Notes: generated by a model from the sequence alone, not told the origin. A stretch of DNA of 64,000 nucleotides from Rhabdophis nuchalis (GCA_039707465.1 CM077644.1:186669462-186733461), one strand, 5' to 3'; shown: positions 11,539 through 23,404, counted from the first letter of the stretch. Numbers and translations: made by a program.

Positions 11539-12309
11539 TACTAGCTATACGCCTGCGCGAAGAAGATGGTGGCTTAGTTTGGAGCTCTGCGTGGTCATGG
11601 AGCTCGTTGGCCTCGCTTTTCGTGCCCCAGCCCCCGTTTTACCTTTTTGAGGGCTGGGATCAGCGAGAGATCCACCCTGGCTTCCCAGGGTGAGGTTTGA
11701 AGCTGTTTGAAGCTGTTGTGGGAGCGGAGACGACACCGGCGGCGGTGAGAGAGCCGGAGCGGGGGGGGGCGTCCTCGGCGTCCTTGGCGTTTTCGCGAGG
11801 GCGGTGGACGCCCGCCGTGTCGGAAAATGCCCGGAGGGATAGGAATGGCAAGATGACGGCTAGGAACGGCTGGAGATGGCTGTGGGAGCTGGGATGGCGG
11901 TGAGAGCGCCGGGAGGCCAGCAGCAGCAGCCAGCGGCCAGCGGCGAGCAGGGACGATGGAACGGCGGTGGGAGCGCCGAGAGGCCGGCGGCAGCGGCGGC
12001 GTGGAGGCGGTGGTGAGAGCACCGGAATGGTGGGTGAGGTCCTCGGCGTCCTGGGGGCCATAGGGGCAGCGATGGACACCGGCCGGGCCGCCGGAGGCGA
12101 GGCTGGCCGGACGGTGGGAGCGTCGCTAGGCCAGCGATGGAGGCGGCGGCTTGAAGGTGGTGGTGAGAGCACCAAGATGGCGGTCGATGCTCACGGTGCC
12201 CTCGGCGTCCTAGGGGCAGTGATGGACTCTAGCCAGGCCGCAGGAGCTGGCCTGACGGTTGGGGGATGTCGGTGAATATGCCGTTTAAATTGACTGTAAA
12301 TCTAGTCAA

Positions 12310-12480
12310 AGAACCCAGCCTTAAGATCTTCCATGTCCTCTGAGACCTTTAAGACCTTTCGCCCTATGGGCCCTTCTAAGACCTTTGAAGTCCTTCCTGA
12401 AGTCTTTTAAGACCTTTGAGACCTTAAGACCTTCCGCCCTATGGGCTTTGTTAAGACCTCTGAAGACCTCCTTCCTTGTC
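12310..12480 (+). repeat. Short repeats in the LINE leader
   Basis: The octamer AAGACCTT or close variants recur many times, and CGCCCTATGGGC occurs twice (about 12360 and 12438), giving two diverged repeat units of roughly 75-80 bp. This lies between the GC-rich leader and ORF2. It may be a duplicated 5' UTR element; its function is unknown. Confidence 0.6.
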
Positions 12481-13032
12481 AAGATCTTGGAACGCAGCAG
12501 CAGAACAGAACAGAACTGAACTAAAATGTAAATTTGTCCTCACTGATGCACCTTAAAGCAATATGAATTAACTTTACCATCTATTTATTCATTTTTATCA
12601 TCTATTTATGAATTTATATTTATGTATTTGGCCAACGATGTCTTTTTAAACAAAATCAATTTTATTCATGACCCATGTATGTATTTTACTTTTACATTTT
12701 AACTATTTAATTATTTATGCTTATTTTAATGTACTCCAAACTAGACCTATTACGGCTGCGAGAGTCCCCGCTCTCGCAGGTTTGGCCCTCTACTTTATCG
12801 AGGGCCCGCCTCGATGAAGGATTCATTAATCTGAAGAGGCGGGCGAAGCGCGGCCTAAGGGGGTTTTTAGTGGGTAAATTATTGTCAGTTTTAGGGGGTA
12901 CCAGGGAGGGGGGAGGGTACAATCAATTAGACAGAGAGGGCCAGGCTTGCAGTCGACGGAGGGAAGCGGAGGCCGATAGGGGGGGGGGACATACAAGTCG
13001 TTCCATTTGAGGGCATTCCGATCCAGAGGGTC

Positions 13033-15975
13033 GTGGGGAGGGGCAGGGCCGAGGGGAGACAAGTTGTATCCTCCCGGTTGGTGGCATGCAGCCGTTGGCT
13101 AAAAACGGTCGGGTGCCACAACCCCCGCAAGCTAGGTGGTCAGGGAGTACAGAGCCAGGGCCTGCGGCTGATGTTTTGTAATGCCAGGTCCGTTGTCAAC
13201 AAAGCCCCCCTCATTAGTGACCTCCTGTCAGAGGGGGAGCCGGACCTGGCTGGAATTGCGGAGACCTGGTTGGGCCACGAGGGAGGACTCCCCCTCGTTG
13301 AAATGTGCCCACCAGGTTACCGCGCTTTTCATCAGCCCCGGGCCCTAGGTAGGGGTGGTGGGGTAGCGGTCATTGTAAAGGAAGGTCTTGAGCCGAGAGA
13401 GACCATTGTGCCACAGACTACCGGTTGTGAGTCCCTCTGTGTGAAGTGGGGCCTAGGGAGGCAGTTGGGCTTGCTGGCTGTATACCTGGCTCCCCGCTAT
13501 GTAGCAGCAGCCCTGCCCGAGCACCTGGAGGTGATCGCTACGGTGGCAGTTGAGACCCCCAGACTTTTAGTCATGGGGGACTTTAATCTGCCATCGGTGG
13601 GCGAATCATCCGTGGTAGCTCGGGAGTTCATGGCTTCCATGACGGCCATGGACCTGACCCAATTAATTCAAGGCCCCACTCACGAGGGTGGACATACACC
13701 GGATCTCATCTTTGTCTCAGGCCAATGGAAGAGTGATCTGGGTATAGGGGATTTAGTCATCACACCCTTGTCATGGTCAGACCACTCACTTCTCCGGCTC
13801 GACTTTCCGACCGCTGCTCCCCTCCGCGGGGAGGCGGAACCTGAGTCACCAATCTGGTTCCGCCCCAGGCGCCTGATGGACCCGGATGGGTTCCAAACGG
13901 CGCTTGGGCCAGTTCCTGTACCCCTGACCCGCGCCCCGATGGAGGACCTCGTGGCCGCATGGAATATTGCGACCACGGGAGCCCTGGATCGGGTCGCGCC
14001 CTTGCGGCCTCTCTTGCGGCGCCGAAACACCCTGGCTCCTTGGTTTACCGAGGAGCTACGGGTGATGAAACGCCGCAAGAGATGCCTAGAGGGAAGATGG
14101 AGGTCTACCCGTTCTGAATCTGACCGGACACAGGTAAGAGCCCATTTACGGACTTACATTGTGGCGCTGAGAGTGGCCAAACGCCATCATTGTGCTACTC
14201 TCATAGCATCCGCAGACAACCGCCCTGCCGCCCTGTTTAGGGTGACCCGCTCCCTCCTTCAACAGAGGGTGCGGGAAGCCCCGTTACAGGGTAGAGCAGA
14301 GGAATTTGTGATTTTTCTGCAGGAGAAAATCGCTCAGATACAGAACGAGTTAGCCCCCGTTCATGGCCCAGTGGGATGCCACGAGACAGATCTTGTTTGG
14401 GAGGAGTTTGACTCCGTTACTTCCGAGGATATGGACAGGTTACGTGGGCGACTGCGAGCCACCACATGTTTATTGGACCCGTGTCCCTCCTGGCTTGTAC
14501 TGGCATCCTGGGAGGTGACACGAGGCTGGCTCCAAGAGGTTGTCAACGCATCCTTAAGTGAGGGTTCCTTGCCTGCTTCCCTAAAAGAAGCGATGGTGAG
14601 GCCCCTCCTTAAGAAGCCCTCTTTGGATCCAGCTCTATTAAATAACTATCGTCCAGTCTCCAACCTTCCCTTTCTGGCGAAGGTTGTTGAGAGTGTGGTG
14701 GCGCAACAGTTTCCCCGTCACCTGGAGGAAGTTGATTATCTAGACCCGCGCCAGTCCGGCTTTCGGCCCGGGCATAGCACCGAGACGGCATTGGTCGCAT
14801 TGGTGGATGATCTCTGGAGGGCCAGAGATGGGGGGTGTTCCTCCATCCTGGTCCTATTAGACCTCTCGGCGGCTTTCGATACCATCGACCATGGTATCCT
14901 ATTGCATCGGCTGGGGGGGTTGGGGGTGGGAGGCACCGTTTTGCGGTGGTTCTCCTCCTACCTCTCTGGCCGATCGCAATTTGTGTTGGCAGGAGAGCAG
15001 AGGTCGACCCCGAGACCCCTCACATGCGGGGTGCCTCAGGGGTCGGTCCTCTCGCCTCTCCTGTTTAATGCATACATGAAGCCGCTGGGTGAGATCATCC
15101 GTGGTTTTGGGGTAGAGTACCACCTTTACGCTGACGACACCCAGCTGTATATATCTACCCCAAACCACCCCAATGATGCCGTAGCGGTGATGTGCCAGTG
15201 CCTGGAAGCCGTGCGGATCTGGATGGGAAGTAACGGACTCAGGCTCAACCCGACCAAGACCGAGTGGCTGTGGTTTCCGGCTGCCCGTTTCAACCAGCTC
15301 ACTCCAACGCTGGCCATAGGGGGCGAACATCTTGCCCCTGTGGATGGGGCGCGCAATTTGGGTGTCCTCCTGGATACCCGGCTGTCCATGGAAGATCAAG
15401 TGACAGCCGTGGCCAGGAGGGCGTTTTACCAGGTTCGCCTGGTTCGCCAATTGCGCCCCCTATTGGATCGGGACGCCCTTCGCACAGTCACTCACGCGCT
15501 CGTGACATCCCGACTGGACTATTGTAACTCTCTCTACATGGGGCTTCCCTTGAGGTGCACCCGGAGACTTCAGCTAGTCCAGAACGCAGCCGCGCGGGCA
15601 ATTATGGGTACCACAAGGTGTACCCATGTAACACCGCTCCTGCGCGAGCTGCACTGGCTGCCTGTTGTCTTCCGGGTGCGCTTCAAGGTATTAATTATCA
15701 TCTTTAAAGCGCTCCATGGCTCGGGACCTAGCTATCTGCGGGATCGGATCCTGCCTCATACATCCTCACGGCCGATTCGCTCCCACAGAGAGGGACTTCT
15801 CCGGGTGCCGTCCACTAGACTTTGTCAGCGGGCGACGCCCAGGGGAAGGGCTCTCTCTGTGGCGGGCCCAGCCCTCTGGAACGACCTCCCCCCCGACATT
15901 AGGACCACCACGGACCTCCGCTCCTTCCGTCTTAAACTAAAAACACACTTCTTCTGCCTTGCCGGCCTGGGATAG
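13033..15975 (+). CDS. L2/CR1-type ORF2: AP endonuclease plus reverse transcriptase
   Basis: The frame has 980 codons without a stop. Residues about 45-255 form an exonuclease-endonuclease-phosphatase domain: FCNARS (N50), AETWL (E77), GDFN (183-185), TPDLIF (D224) and SDH (249-251). Residues about 515-780 form the reverse transcriptase: NNYRPVSNLP, QSGFRPGHST, LLDLSAAFDTIDH, GVPQGSVLSP (666-675) and the catalytic YADD (699-702). The C-terminal part carries RLDYCNSLY, LHWLPV and NDLPPDIR, common in this clade. Such proteins nick DNA and copy their own RNA at the nick. The first codon given is GTG; the first in-frame ATG (13171) falls at the edge of the endonuclease domain, so the true start is unresolved. 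All key catalytic residues I checked are present, suggesting recent activity. L2 rather than CR1 is my inference from the tail. Confidence 0.9.
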   Translation: MGRGRAEGRQVVSSRLVACSRWLKTVGCHNPRKLGGQGVQSQGLRLMFCNARSVVNKAPLISDLLSEGEPDLAGIAETWLGHEGGLPLVEMCPPGYRAFHQPRALGRGGGVAVIVKEGLEPRETIVPQTTGCESLCVKWGLGRQLGLLAVYLAPRYVAAALPEHLEVIATVAVETPRLLVMGDFNLPSVGESSVVAREFMASMTAMDLTQLIQGPTHEGGHTPDLIFVSGQWKSDLGIGDLVITPLSWSDHSLLRLDFPTAAPLRGEAEPESPIWFRPRRLMDPDGFQTALGPVPVPLTRAPMEDLVAAWNIATTGALDRVAPLRPLLRRRNTLAPWFTEELRVMKRRKRCLEGRWRSTRSESDRTQVRAHLRTYIVALRVAKRHHCATLIASADNRPAALFRVTRSLLQQRVREAPLQGRAEEFVIFLQEKIAQIQNELAPVHGPVGCHETDLVWEEFDSVTSEDMDRLRGRLRATTCLLDPCPSWLVLASWEVTRGWLQEVVNASLSEGSLPASLKEAMVRPLLKKPSLDPALLNNYRPVSNLPFLAKVVESVVAQQFPRHLEEVDYLDPRQSGFRPGHSTETALVALVDDLWRARDGGCSSILVLLDLSAAFDTIDHGILLHRLGGLGVGGTVLRWFSSYLSGRSQFVLAGEQRSTPRPLTCGVPQGSVLSPLLFNAYMKPLGEIIRGFGVEYHLYADDTQLYISTPNHPNDAVAVMCQCLEAVRIWMGSNGLRLNPTKTEWLWFPAARFNQLTPTLAIGGEHLAPVDGARNLGVLLDTRLSMEDQVTAVARRAFYQVRLVRQLRPLLDRDALRTVTHALVTSRLDYCNSLYMGLPLRCTRRLQLVQNAAARAIMGTTRCTHVTPLLRELHWLPVVFRVRFKVLIIIFKALHGSGPSYLRDRILPHTSSRPIRSHREGLLRVPSTRLCQRATPRGRALSVAGPALWNDLPPDIRTTTDLRSFRLKLKTHFFCLAGLG

Positions 15976-16155
15976 TTACTCCTCTGTTTTTGGGTTTATT
16001 GGGGATTTTTAGTGTAGCTAGTTTAATGGGTATTTTAGCGCAGGTATTGTTTAATTTATTTTTAATGTGAATTGTTGTATATAGTTATTGTTTTTATCTT
16101 CCCTGTGCACCGCCCCGAGTCCCTGTGGGGAGAGGGTGCGGTTTATAAGTATTAA

Positions 16156-16189
<34 letters not shown>

Positions 16190-16225
16190 AGTAATCAAGT
16201 AGAAGAGAGAGATGGGGGAGGGAGT

Positions 16226-17192
<967 letters not shown>

Positions 17193-17200
17193 ACTTATAG

Positions 17201-17372
17201 CAGCGGTGAGATTCACTTAACTTCCCTACTGGTTTGCAAATATGAACGTGCATGTGCACTCTCTCACTATGCTTACACATGCCACCTTCTGTGCATGCGC
17301 AGTGCTCGCACATTACTTTGGAACAGGTGGGCGGAGTCTTCCACAGCCGCTGCTATCGGTTCACCACCTCTC
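17201..17372. mobile_element. hAT-like MITE, target duplication ACTTATAG
   Basis: It begins CAGCGGTGAGATTC and ends CGGTTCACCACCTCTC, imperfect inverted repeats. Perfect 8-bp repeats ACTTATAG flank it (17193-17200 and 17373-17380). The centre holds 'gtgcatgcgcagtgctcg'. It is non-coding. Confidence 0.7.
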
Positions 17373-17860
17373 ACTTATAGGCAATAAGAAAGAATTACTG
17401 TATTTTTGGGGGTATAAAAAGAGGTTGAAAATCTGGGTGCATCTTATACATTGAATACATCATTTTTTGCCTCCTGAAATCCCACCCCTTCACCAAAATG
17501 GCTGTGCATAGTCCTACGGAGGCTTCCAGAGAGCTCCTGGGGGCTGGGGAGGGCAGAAATGAGCCTAGAATGGACCGTTCTTTACCCCCCCCCATCCCCC
17601 AGCAGCACTCTACAAGCCTCCATAGGCTATGCATTCAATTTCTTTGACATAAAACAGCCCATTTTCGCAAAAAACGGGCCATTTTTTTTGCTCATTTCTG
17701 CCCCCCCCCAGGAGCACTCTGCAAGCCCCCCCAAGTCTATTCATGCCTTTTATTTGAAAAAAAAAACAGGCCCATTTTCGCAAAAAACGGGCTGTTTTGG
17801 GGAGGTTTGCAGAGTGCAAAAAGGGATCCCCCCCCCCCCCCATTCAGAAGGCTGTTTAAT

Positions 17861-17962
17861 TACTTGGCAACTTTAAGACTTGTGGACTTCAACTCCCAGA
17901 ATTCTCCAGCCAGCATAGCTTGTGGACATAAGTCTTAAAGTTGATAAGTTTGGGAACCCCTG
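17861..17962. mobile_element. Palindromic hAT MITE nested in the mariner-like element
   Basis: Arms 'ttggcaactttaagacttgt' and 'aagtcttaaagttgataagt' are inverted, and the right end keeps GGGAACCCCTG. The left terminus is decayed, so no target duplication is visible. Confidence 0.6.
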
Positions 17963-18079
17963 AGTTAGAGGGATTGATGAGAATTACATTGTTCAAGTGC
18001 TGTGCCAGCAGAAACAAAGTTTTAGGTGCCACAGCGATTTCTTTCTCCAGCACATGGATAAATACACCTGGAAACATCT

Positions 18080-18370
18080 ACTTACCTACCTACTGTATTT
18101 CTCTCCTTCCACTCTATCTACCTATATACCTACCTACCTTCTCTCTCTACCCTCACCTATCTACTGTATTTCTCTATTTTTCTCTCTCTATCCCTCTACC
18201 TACCTATCTGCAGTCTCTCTCTACCTACCTACTGTATTTCTCTCTCTCCCCCCCTCTATCTACCTATATACTTACCTACCTTCTTACCTATCTACCTTCT
18301 CTCCCCCCCCCACCTACTGTATCTCTCTCTCTCTCTCTCTCCCTCCCCCCCCCCTCAATCTATCTACCTA
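18080..18370. repeat. CTAC/TCTC minisatellite
   Basis: Repeated units combine (CTAC)2-4, TGTATTTCTCTC and CTATC. The same composite unit occurs in both Helitrons (7648-7795 inverted, 26165-26783), although this host element is not a Helitron. Confidence 0.85.
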
Positions 18371-18448
18371 CTTTTTTTTTTAATTGCCTCTTCAAAACCT
18401 GGTGGTGTCTTATACTCTGGTGTGTCTTATACTCCGAAAAATACGGTA

Positions 18449-19089
18449 GCTCAAAATGTCTTTAAAATCTTTAAAATTATATTTTATTTGAGAGAAGTAT
18501 GCCTAATTTTATCAAAGCCTGGCAGTAATAAGCCTGAAATGGTAAGATGCAGAGGAAGCTAAAATAACTGCCCTAAAGGTTATACACCTCTTTACAGCCA
18601 CATCTTTTGAAACCAATAAAGGAGAATATTTGTAGCTCATAGTTAAAATGAGGGATCCTTGACAATGTTACCTAGTTCGGGTAATGAAACATTTGCAATA
18701 AAACAACTAAGCTCAGAGAGCACCAAAGACTCCCCAGTCTTTTGAAGGCCAGGAAATGAGGAGCATGGCAAATCACAGAGGGAAGGGTGTCCAAAAATAG
18801 GGGCCACTACCAAGGAGACACTGCCTGACCCTGATAGATGTAAAAACCAAATAACACTGTTGCAAGAAAATTCTTGTCTTTTAATGTATTTAGTAGAAAG
18901 ATGACTAATTCATCAATATGATCTTCTGGGGAACAGGTGCCGTGTGCTATTGATCAACAATCTTTGCTACGGCAAAATATAACATTCTGATATTTACTCT
19001 TGAGGGTATGTTGTTCCATACTATAAATGTTGAACAGATTATTTTTAACAGCAGAAATGCATTAATATTTAAACATGTGCAATGTGAAG
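18449..19089. other. Unassigned DNA with one old repeat
   Basis: Around 18600-18730, 'gttacctagttcgggtaatg' and 'aagctcagagagcacc' match, inverted, the segment at about 38689-38830 ('ctctgagcttgc', 'accaggtaacatcgtcag'). It is a repeat family I do not recognise. The rest is featureless. Confidence 0.45.
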
Positions 19090-19870
19090 CAATATAACAT
19101 CAACCATGCAGATGTCTGCATTTTCAGAGCAAGAGAAGTGATTCTGTGCTGAGAGTACCAACAATCAAGATTCAGGCCGAGACATGAAGCAGAAACAGCA
19201 TTGTTCGCGCTTTTAGATGATCTCTGGCAGGAGATCCTGGCTTTCCTTGATGTCTCACTGGATTTCAATACCGTGATCCATGGTATCTTTTGTTTGGATT
19301 GCCGCCATGGGTGGGGAATGGTCAGCTGGTTGTCTTCCTTCCTACCACCAGCAACCCCTATTATGTGGGATTCTGCAAGGCTCAGTACTACCTCCTCTCC
19401 TGTTTAATATCTATGTGAAACTGCTGGATGAGAACATTCATCACCATGGGGCAAGGTATCTACAGATGAGATCCAATTATACACCTCCACCTTTGGTGAA
19501 CTAAGCAATGCGGTTGATATCTTGTCCCAGTACCTGGAAGTTGTGGGGTTTCAGATGGAGAACAACAGAGTTCAGCTGAGCCCTGCAAAGAGTGACTGGG
19601 CTTTGGGACTTGGGGTTTCCTGGATATGAGATTTCACCATTTTTTATGCTGGATGAGTTGGCACTACCCAAAACAAACCAATTGTGATGTCCTTCTTGTC
19701 AAGGTGCAGGTGGCAGTTGTGACTAGGAATGTGAGAATCTATTCACAGTTACTTATATGCTGGACTACTTTCAAATGGACTGCAGCAACACTGGGACTGC
19801 CCTTGAAGAATCTCTAAAAGCTTCAGCTAATGCAAAATGCAGTTCCCTGTTTGTATCAATTATTATACGT
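19090..19870 (+). mobile_element. Decayed L2-like LINE, reverse transcriptase region
   Basis: Translated fragments LDDLWQE, FLDVSLDFNTVIHGI and, in another frame, GSVLPPLLFNIYVK match the reverse transcriptase of the intact element (DDLWRA, LLDLSAAFDTIDH, GSVLSPLLFNAY). Several frameshifts and stops separate them. The later part includes 'cagatggagaacaacagagt', which also occurs in the small fragment at 32045. This is an older, more diverged copy. Confidence 0.7.
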
Positions 19871-20135
19871 ATGTCCATTGGTTTCCTTTAGCATGACAAT
19901 TCCGTGTCCATGGAGATATTTGGAGGACTTTTATTCCCCATGGCTGTTTATATCTTTGCTGGCTTTACACATGTTGTTGTAATAATCATTCCAACAGCTC
20001 TCAGAAGTTCTTCATTAAGTTCTTTCCTGAGATTTTTATCGTTTTTGACTTTGACTTGTCTTCTTGACATTATTAAAATACAGAATATATTCAAATACAA
20101 ACTTCATACTTTAGCTCTAAGCTCAACTTTTCCCT
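19871..20135. other. AT-rich DNA, nothing recognised
   Basis: An 83-codon frame at 19904-20155 has no recognisable motif. Nothing else is seen. Confidence 0.4.
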
Positions 20136-20772
20136 TACAGGAAGCCCTCGTTTAACAACCAGGTGCTTCCTGAGTGTTTGAAATTTTAGTACAAAAGGTA
20201 CTTATGACCTGTCCTTGAAGTTGTGACTGCTGCATACACATACAATCACATTTTTAGTGTTTACAAGTACTGTCTTGCTGTCCTGCAATCGTGTCATTGT
20301 AATTTGCAATGTATTTTGCCATTTCCCAATGTTTTTTGCTTATTTCTGACCAAAAAATCTTTCGTTTCATTTCATTTCATTTATTCGATTTCTATGCCGC
20401 CCTATCTCCCAAGAAGGGACTCAGGGCTGTGCACTGGACTATAAAATATAAAGTACAAATAAATACAAACAGTCACAATGGTTAAAACGAGAATTAAATA
20501 AAATTTGGCCCGTTCTAAGAACATTAATTAAAACCCAACTAAAATAATAAAATAGCTATACCAGCTATTCTTCATTTGGAAGAATGCATTTGCTTAATGA
20601 TCACATGGGTTCACTTAACAACTACATAATTCATTTAACTACCAAGATGACTTGCTTTATAAAAATGGTCATAAAATCAAGTCAGGTCAGAGGGTGACCC
20701 GCTTAACAAGTACAATAACTGACAACCAAACTTCTGGGTTCAATTGTAGTTGTAAGTCAAGAATTATTTGTA
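20136..20772. mobile_element. Mariner-like MITE with TA ends, split by a LINE tail
   Basis: The left part reads TA-CAGGAAGCCCTCGTTTAACAACC and the right part has 'cttaacaactacataattca', 'ggtcataaaatcaag' and 'ttgtaagtcaagaatta..TA'. Repeated 'ttaacaac/cattaag' phrases mark this family, also present at 56802-57140. An antisense LINE tail occupies about 20358-20585. It is non-coding. Confidence 0.55.
20358..20585 (-). mobile_element. Antisense L2-like LINE 3' tail
   Basis: The text 'atttcatttcatttattcga' followed by 'tatgccgccctatctcccaa' and 'gactcagggctgtgcactgg' is the reverse complement of an L2-like 3' end. Only the 3' UTR is present. Confidence 0.65.
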
Positions 20773-22419
20773 CAAAAAAATTAAACTCATAAGATTAAAA
20801 GTTAATAAAGTCCCATAGCAGTGTCCTTCACCTGTCATTCAAGTTTGATTAAACCCCTTGATCCAGATCATAGGATACCCACAGTAAGAACAGAAGTAAA
20901 ACAATACACAGCACTCGCGGCAATTGTGAATTGTGATTCCTATCTATGTGTCATATTGTTCTAGTTCCATTGTCCCATTTCAGCTAAAGAAAGAATCTGA
21001 ATTGTCTTGTAATTTCTGATGTTTTGTTTCCCCTTCAGGGCATGAAGAACCAGGATATCCTACTCTTAAATTATCAACATTTAAATCTAAGATAGAAGAA
21101 AGCAAAACAAATGTTCTGCATAATTTAGAAAATGTTCCTGTTATATGCTTTTGGGGGGAAGGTTTTTTACTTGTTTTTAAATGGCATTGTGGTCAGCTGC
21201 CCAGAGATAGCAGCCATATAAATAATGCATAAATAAATTCCTCTTCGCTGACTTTATATCAAATGGGTAGTTATTATGTGTTAATAGCTGTTTCTGGGCT
21301 TAGTAAAAATAATTCCCACTGTTTCATTAGGATTAAAAAAAAACTTATTTAAGGCTGAAGTTCTGTACTCACTACATAGCATCTGGGTATAAACAAATCA
21401 AAGTAATCCTGGACTGATAAATCCTCTAGCCTGCCAATCAATGCTTAGCCTTGCCAATCTTAAAGTTAAAAGAATTTCTCCACTCTTGCAACAGCCAAAG
21501 AATCTCCCCCTTCCACTATTTAAATCCATGTTTATTTATTTTTACCATCTTTATAGTTTTTGGTTTAAACAGTAAGATCCCATTGGGAGGGGATTTGTTT
21601 ATATTTTAAACAAACCACATTAATGCTAAGAGTCTCTTTCAATGGGGACAAAACACCTTCTAGGTAAACCTGGCTTTGAAAAAGTTCAAGAGGTTTGGCT
21701 TTGGAATGGATGCACAGAACAATCATTTTGCTAAAGACAGAAAAGGTCACATCTGTAATATTCTACTTTTGGGCGAGAACAGAGTCAAGGAGTGATGAGT
21801 CAGTGCTGGTGCTGGGGAGGAAGCAGCGTGCTTGGGGAATAAACTCACCTCATATCTGAAATCATCTACACTCTGTGAGTGGTTGAGCATCTGCTGCCTA
21901 GAACAAGATTAGTTCCAAGATGTCACAGCATCCTTTTCCTTTCTCCCTTTCCTTTCTCCTTTGAGTGGTAGCTGGGGAAGAATGACTGCTCCAAATATGT
22001 AGCTAATATTATAGCATTTAATCATGCTTGTGGGCAAGCAAAGCGACAATATAATTTTAGCAGGATCTTGGTCTCAGACATGCTGCCAATTCAAAATGAT
22101 TCATACCAGAATGATGAGGCAGGGAAGGAGAGGCAGGGAGAGCAATCAAATCCTCTTATTTATTGTATTTCTCCTCTTATCAAGAAAGCTGTGTGCTGGC
22201 ATGCTGTCAGTTCTCAATCACAGCAATAAGAATCTCGGTAAAGCTGATTTAGAAGGCCTGATTGAAAAACCAGCGAGATCATCGCTATTTAAAATATACA
22301 CACACAAAGAGATTTAAATTTAGGGCACTTCTTTTATAGTGGGGGGAGCCCAATAACCAAAGACTGTTCCAGCCCTGCAATAAGAAGAAAAGTGAAATCT
22401 TTAGCCAGGACTACCCTTT

Positions 22420-22420
<1 letters not shown>
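20773..22420. other. AT-rich DNA, no gene recognised
   Basis: Open frames of 61 codons (21565-21750, minus) and 97 codons (22024-22317, plus) have no features I recognise. No repeat family is identified. Confidence 0.35.

Positions 22421-22470
<50 letters not shown>
22421..22470. repeat. (AC)25 microsatellite
   Basis: A perfect dinucleotide array. Confidence 0.97.
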
Positions 22471-22473
<3 letters not shown>

Positions 22474-23404
22474 ATCCCCCCCAGAGAACTGTACAAAAGA
22501 GATACCTCACACAAAGGTGTTTATATGTATGTATTTTGCTGATTTCTGCTACTTGTGAGAAAAAAAGAAAGAGATTAGTGGTGACACAGTGCAATGCCCT
22601 TTCAGCATTGATTGAATTCAATGATTTAACCATGCTTCTCTTGGCATGTTTACAACACATTCCTTGTCCTGGGCCATTCAGAAGTTCCCCTGAACTTTTA
22701 AAACATTCATAGAAAAACTAATGGATGGAAATGTTTTGCAATGAAAAGCCACACTGTCCAAATTTAAGAATGGAAAGTAAAACAAAACTACAGAAAAGCT
22801 AGAGAATCCTGGGCCTAATTTGCAGCTTCTTCGACTCCTGTTATACTTTTCTTTAAAAATCTCTTCATATGTTTGGGATATTAGAAAAATTTCAGTTTTC
22901 ACGACCAAATTACATACATCCAGAAAGTTAAGAATGAATGCAATCGAAAGATGAAAAACAAATTCAAATAATCAGTGTCTGTGTTAGAAGGATAGCAATA
23001 TTTATCCTCCTGTTCTGCCTGCAACATTACAAACATGCATTTCTAGAGCACTTGTGTAGCACTCACTAGCTTTCCATTTCCTGCTATATTTTAATAATGC
23101 AAATGGCCTTACTTACTGCTAGCCCTCAGTCTGTAGGAGAGCATAGAGGGAAGAGTCATGAGATTTGAAAACCCAAGTACAGTATATATCAATTTATCCC
23201 TTGCAGTAGCTAGTTCTGCCCTAATTATAATTTATCTAATGTCATTAATAAAACCGATGTATCAAGAGCTATGTCCTTCAAATGTCTGCTAGGTTTCAAG
23301 TTTGCATATTGCTTTGGATAAAGCCTGACAAATGAATAACTAGATAATATCTTTTTTCATAGAAGTCAGCAAAGTGTTGTAGAGAATCTTAAATTCTGTT
23401 TTTA
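22471..23404. other. AT-rich DNA, no gene recognised
   Basis: Short frames only. No family signature that I can support. Confidence 0.4.

Larger units (their letters stand above)
11539..16184 (+). mobile_element. Near full-length L2-like LINE retrotransposon
   Basis: A GC-rich leader (about 11550-12290) with imperfect repeats of 'ggcggtgagagcgcc' precedes an AT-rich spacer, a long endonuclease-reverse transcriptase frame (13033-15975), a short 3' UTR with the tail hairpin 'gagtccctgtggggagagg', and an (ATT)n end at 16156-16184. This order is typical of the CR1/L2 group. A second copy of the 3' quarter (39302-40245) and relics at 19090, 23405, 61925 and 63804 belong to the same group. TTATTACC occurs at 11531-11538 and again at the end of the ATT tail, a possible but weak target duplication. 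The exact 5' boundary is uncertain. Confidence 0.8.
17396..18448 (-). mobile_element. Tc1/mariner-like element, second copy, with insertions
   Basis: The ends are TA-CTGTATTTTTGGGGG on the left and CCGAAAAATACGG-TA on the right, with subterminal 'gtcttatactc', matching the 4570-5247 element in inverted orientation. The interior blocks 'cccccaggagcactctgcaa' are shared. It is enlarged by a palindromic MITE at about 17861-17962 and by the CTAC minisatellite at 18080-18370. No transposase is present. Confidence 0.7.

Noticed and set aside
11660..12175. 171-codon minus-strand frame in GC-rich DNA
   Set aside because: It is Pro/Arg/Ala-rich antisense reading of the LINE leader with internal repeats; no motif.
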